DNA of 8,276 bases, from positions 1 through 8,276 of the forward strand of contig DTSC01000338.1 of NCBI GenBank assembly GCA_012965625.1. The letters run 5' to 3'. The DNA is from Flavobacteriales bacterium (GTDB taxonomy: Bacteria > Bacteroidota > Bacteroidia > NORP154). Positions 6,984-8,276 of the stretch are shown in pieces. Below the pieces are notes generated by a model. The model worked only from the letters and a program-made list of their open reading frames with translations. It was not told the DNA's origin and searched no databases. Positions within the stretch are counted from its first letter, which is position 1; each line of letters starts with the position of its first letter. The position numbers and the translations under genes were made by a program.

Positions 6984-8276
6984 TTAATCATTTGGTATTT
7001 TATCTACCAAAATTCGATCTTCTCTATTTGCTAGTGTCCAAGCTGTAAAGAAAACTAGTTTCGTTATTTTTTTAATCTTATTAAAATTTATCTTGTCAAT
7101 AGTATCAGTGGCTTTATGATAGTCTTCATGGATTCCTGTAAAAAAGAAGATAACTGGAATATTCTTCCTTGCGAAATTATAATGATCAGACCTATAATAA
7201 AATCTATTTGGATCATCTGGGCTATTGTATGTGTAGTCCAAATCTAATTCAGTATATTCCCTATTGCATTTTGAACTTATATTATGAAGGTCGCTACTTA
7301 ATTTATCAGCACCAATTAAATAAACATAATTAGTGTTTTCCCGGTGGTTATTATCAATCCTACCTATCATATCAATATTTAAATTGGCAATGGTTTTTTT
7401 AAGTGGAAAAAATGGTTTATTGACATAATATTTTGATCCAAGCAATCCTTTTTCTTCACCGGCAAATGCTAGAAATAAAATGCTTCTTCGTGGTCCATTG
7501 CCTTCACTTTTCGCTTTTGAAAAAGCCTCTGCCATTTCTAGCAGGGCTACTGTTCCCGAACCATCATCATCTGCACCATTATATACCTCACCATCTATAA
7601 CACCTAAATGATCATAATGAGCAGAAATAATAAGTAATTCATCTTTTTTGTCTGTACCTTCAATAAATCCGAGTATGTTTTCGGTTAGAATTTCGTGTTT
7701 GTCACGCTCTACAACAATATCAAGGACTGTTGGAATTAAAGCAATTTGTGGGGTTTTTTGCTTATATGTTTTTTTCTTTATCTTTTTTAACGACCATGCA
7801 TTTCCAAGGTCATTCATTAAATCATTTGCCATTTCAGGACTAATATAAAATGTAGGAAGGCTTTTATCATCTTCTTCATTATCAATAACCACTTTACAAG
7901 GTGGGTTTTTTACAAAGTGCTCTATTTCGTTGAGCCTGCCTATATAATTTTCAGAAATTATTAATAAGGCTATTGCTCCATTTTCAGATGCAGTTATGCT
8001 CTTTTTAGTATTGCTTGTAGTCCAAACAGAAGGCGTTTTAGTTTCAGTAATTAAACTTTTTCCCTTTTTGTTTCTTGGCTCACCATTTAGCACCAATAAC
8101 ACTTTACCTCGTACATCTTGATCCTTATAATCATTGTATATTTCTGACTCAATACCGTAACCCAAAAACAAAACATCTTCATTTTTAATGTTAAAATCAC
8201 TAAATCCAGAGAAGTAATAAAAATTATCTATAAAAGTATATGTCTTATTTTTATTTTTAATTATTGCTCCTGATGG
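6984..8276 (-). CDS. M28-family zinc metallopeptidase, N-terminus cut by the window edge
   Basis: The frame is open from the last base of the window, giving 430 visible residues. The TTG at 8171 is internal and not the start, because family-like sequence (NIKNEDVLFLGYGI) continues through it. The true start and any signal peptide lie to the right. An N-terminal PA-like region holds GYGIESEIYNDYKDQDVRGK. The M28 catalytic domain follows, with likely zinc ligands and catalytic residues (numbered from the first visible codon) H220 and D222 in SAHYDHLG, D236 in NGADDDGSGT, E274 and E275 in AFAGEEKGLLGS, D302 in NIDMIGR and H387 in IHEDYHKATDT. This fits an aminopeptidase or carboxypeptidase-like enzyme that removes single amino acids from peptides, usually exported in Bacteroidota. 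All expected metal ligands are present, so it should be active. lutB lies 17 nt downstream. Confidence 0.93.
   Translation of the reverse strand, partial: PSGAIIKNKNKTYTFIDNFYYFSGFSDFNIKNEDVLFLGYGIESEIYNDYKDQDVRGKVLLVLNGEPRNKKGKSLITETKTPSVWTTSNTKKSITASENGAIALLIISENYIGRLNEIEHFVKNPPCKVVIDNEEDDKSLPTFYISPEMANDLMNDLGNAWSLKKIKKKTYKQKTPQIALIPTVLDIVVERDKHEILTENILGFIEGTDKKDELLIISAHYDHLGVIDGEVYNGADDDGSGTVALLEMAEAFSKAKSEGNGPRRSILFLAFAGEEKGLLGSKYYVNKPFFPLKKTIANLNIDMIGRIDNNHRENTNYVYLIGADKLSSDLHNISSKCNREYTELDLDYTYNSPDDPNRFYYRSDHYNFARKNIPVIFFFTGIHEDYHKATDTIDKINFNKIKKITKLVFFTAWTLANREDRILVDKIPND

Noticed and set aside
8169..8171. TTG as the start codon of the M28 peptidase
   Set aside because: The frame stays open for 35 more codons to the window edge, and the family-like sequence before GYGI continues upstream, so the start lies outside the window.

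Overview
This AT-rich window looks like chromosomal DNA of a Bacteroidota bacterium, probably Cytophagales or a relative, though the order cannot be fixed from the sequence alone. Three things point there. The first is the gene order acpP-fabF-rnc-(IPExxxVDY protein)-pyk with purN divergent upstream. The second is the IPExxxVDY family protein, which I know only from this phylum. The third is TTTG-type -7 promoter elements with no strong Shine-Dalgarno sites.

Layout from left to right: pyruvate kinase (minus strand, C-terminus beyond the left edge), the IPExxxVDY protein, RNase III, FabF and acyl carrier protein. All five are on the minus strand, so transcription runs acpP, fabF, rnc, IPExxxVDY, pyk. 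Gaps are 13, 70, -1 and 10 nt, which suggests one operon. A promoter-like element precedes acpP. Next come an iodotyrosine-deiodinase-like flavoprotein (minus strand), then purN (plus strand), divergent from it across 88 nt. Then come a LutB-type iron-sulfur LUD-domain protein and an M28-family metallopeptidase, both on the minus strand and 17 nt apart. The peptidase lacks its N-terminus at the right edge. The purN and lutB stop codons overlap by 4 nt in convergent orientation.

Functionally, the left block joins fatty-acid chain elongation (AcpP, FabF), RNA processing (RNase III), a small protein of unknown role and the last step of glycolysis. PurN adds one step of purine synthesis. LutB belongs to the lactate-oxidation LutABC set, but LutA and LutC are not seen here.

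No RNA gene, mobile element, CRISPR array or convincing rho-independent terminator was found. No stretch over 150 bases is without a gene. Most of the window is conserved housekeeping DNA. The items most worth a second look are the deiodinase-like gene with its full halotyrosine-binding E/Y/K triad, placed between acpP and purN, the IPExxxVDY gene coupled to rnc, the 11-bp tandem repeat in the rnc start region, and the lutB gene without its usual partners.
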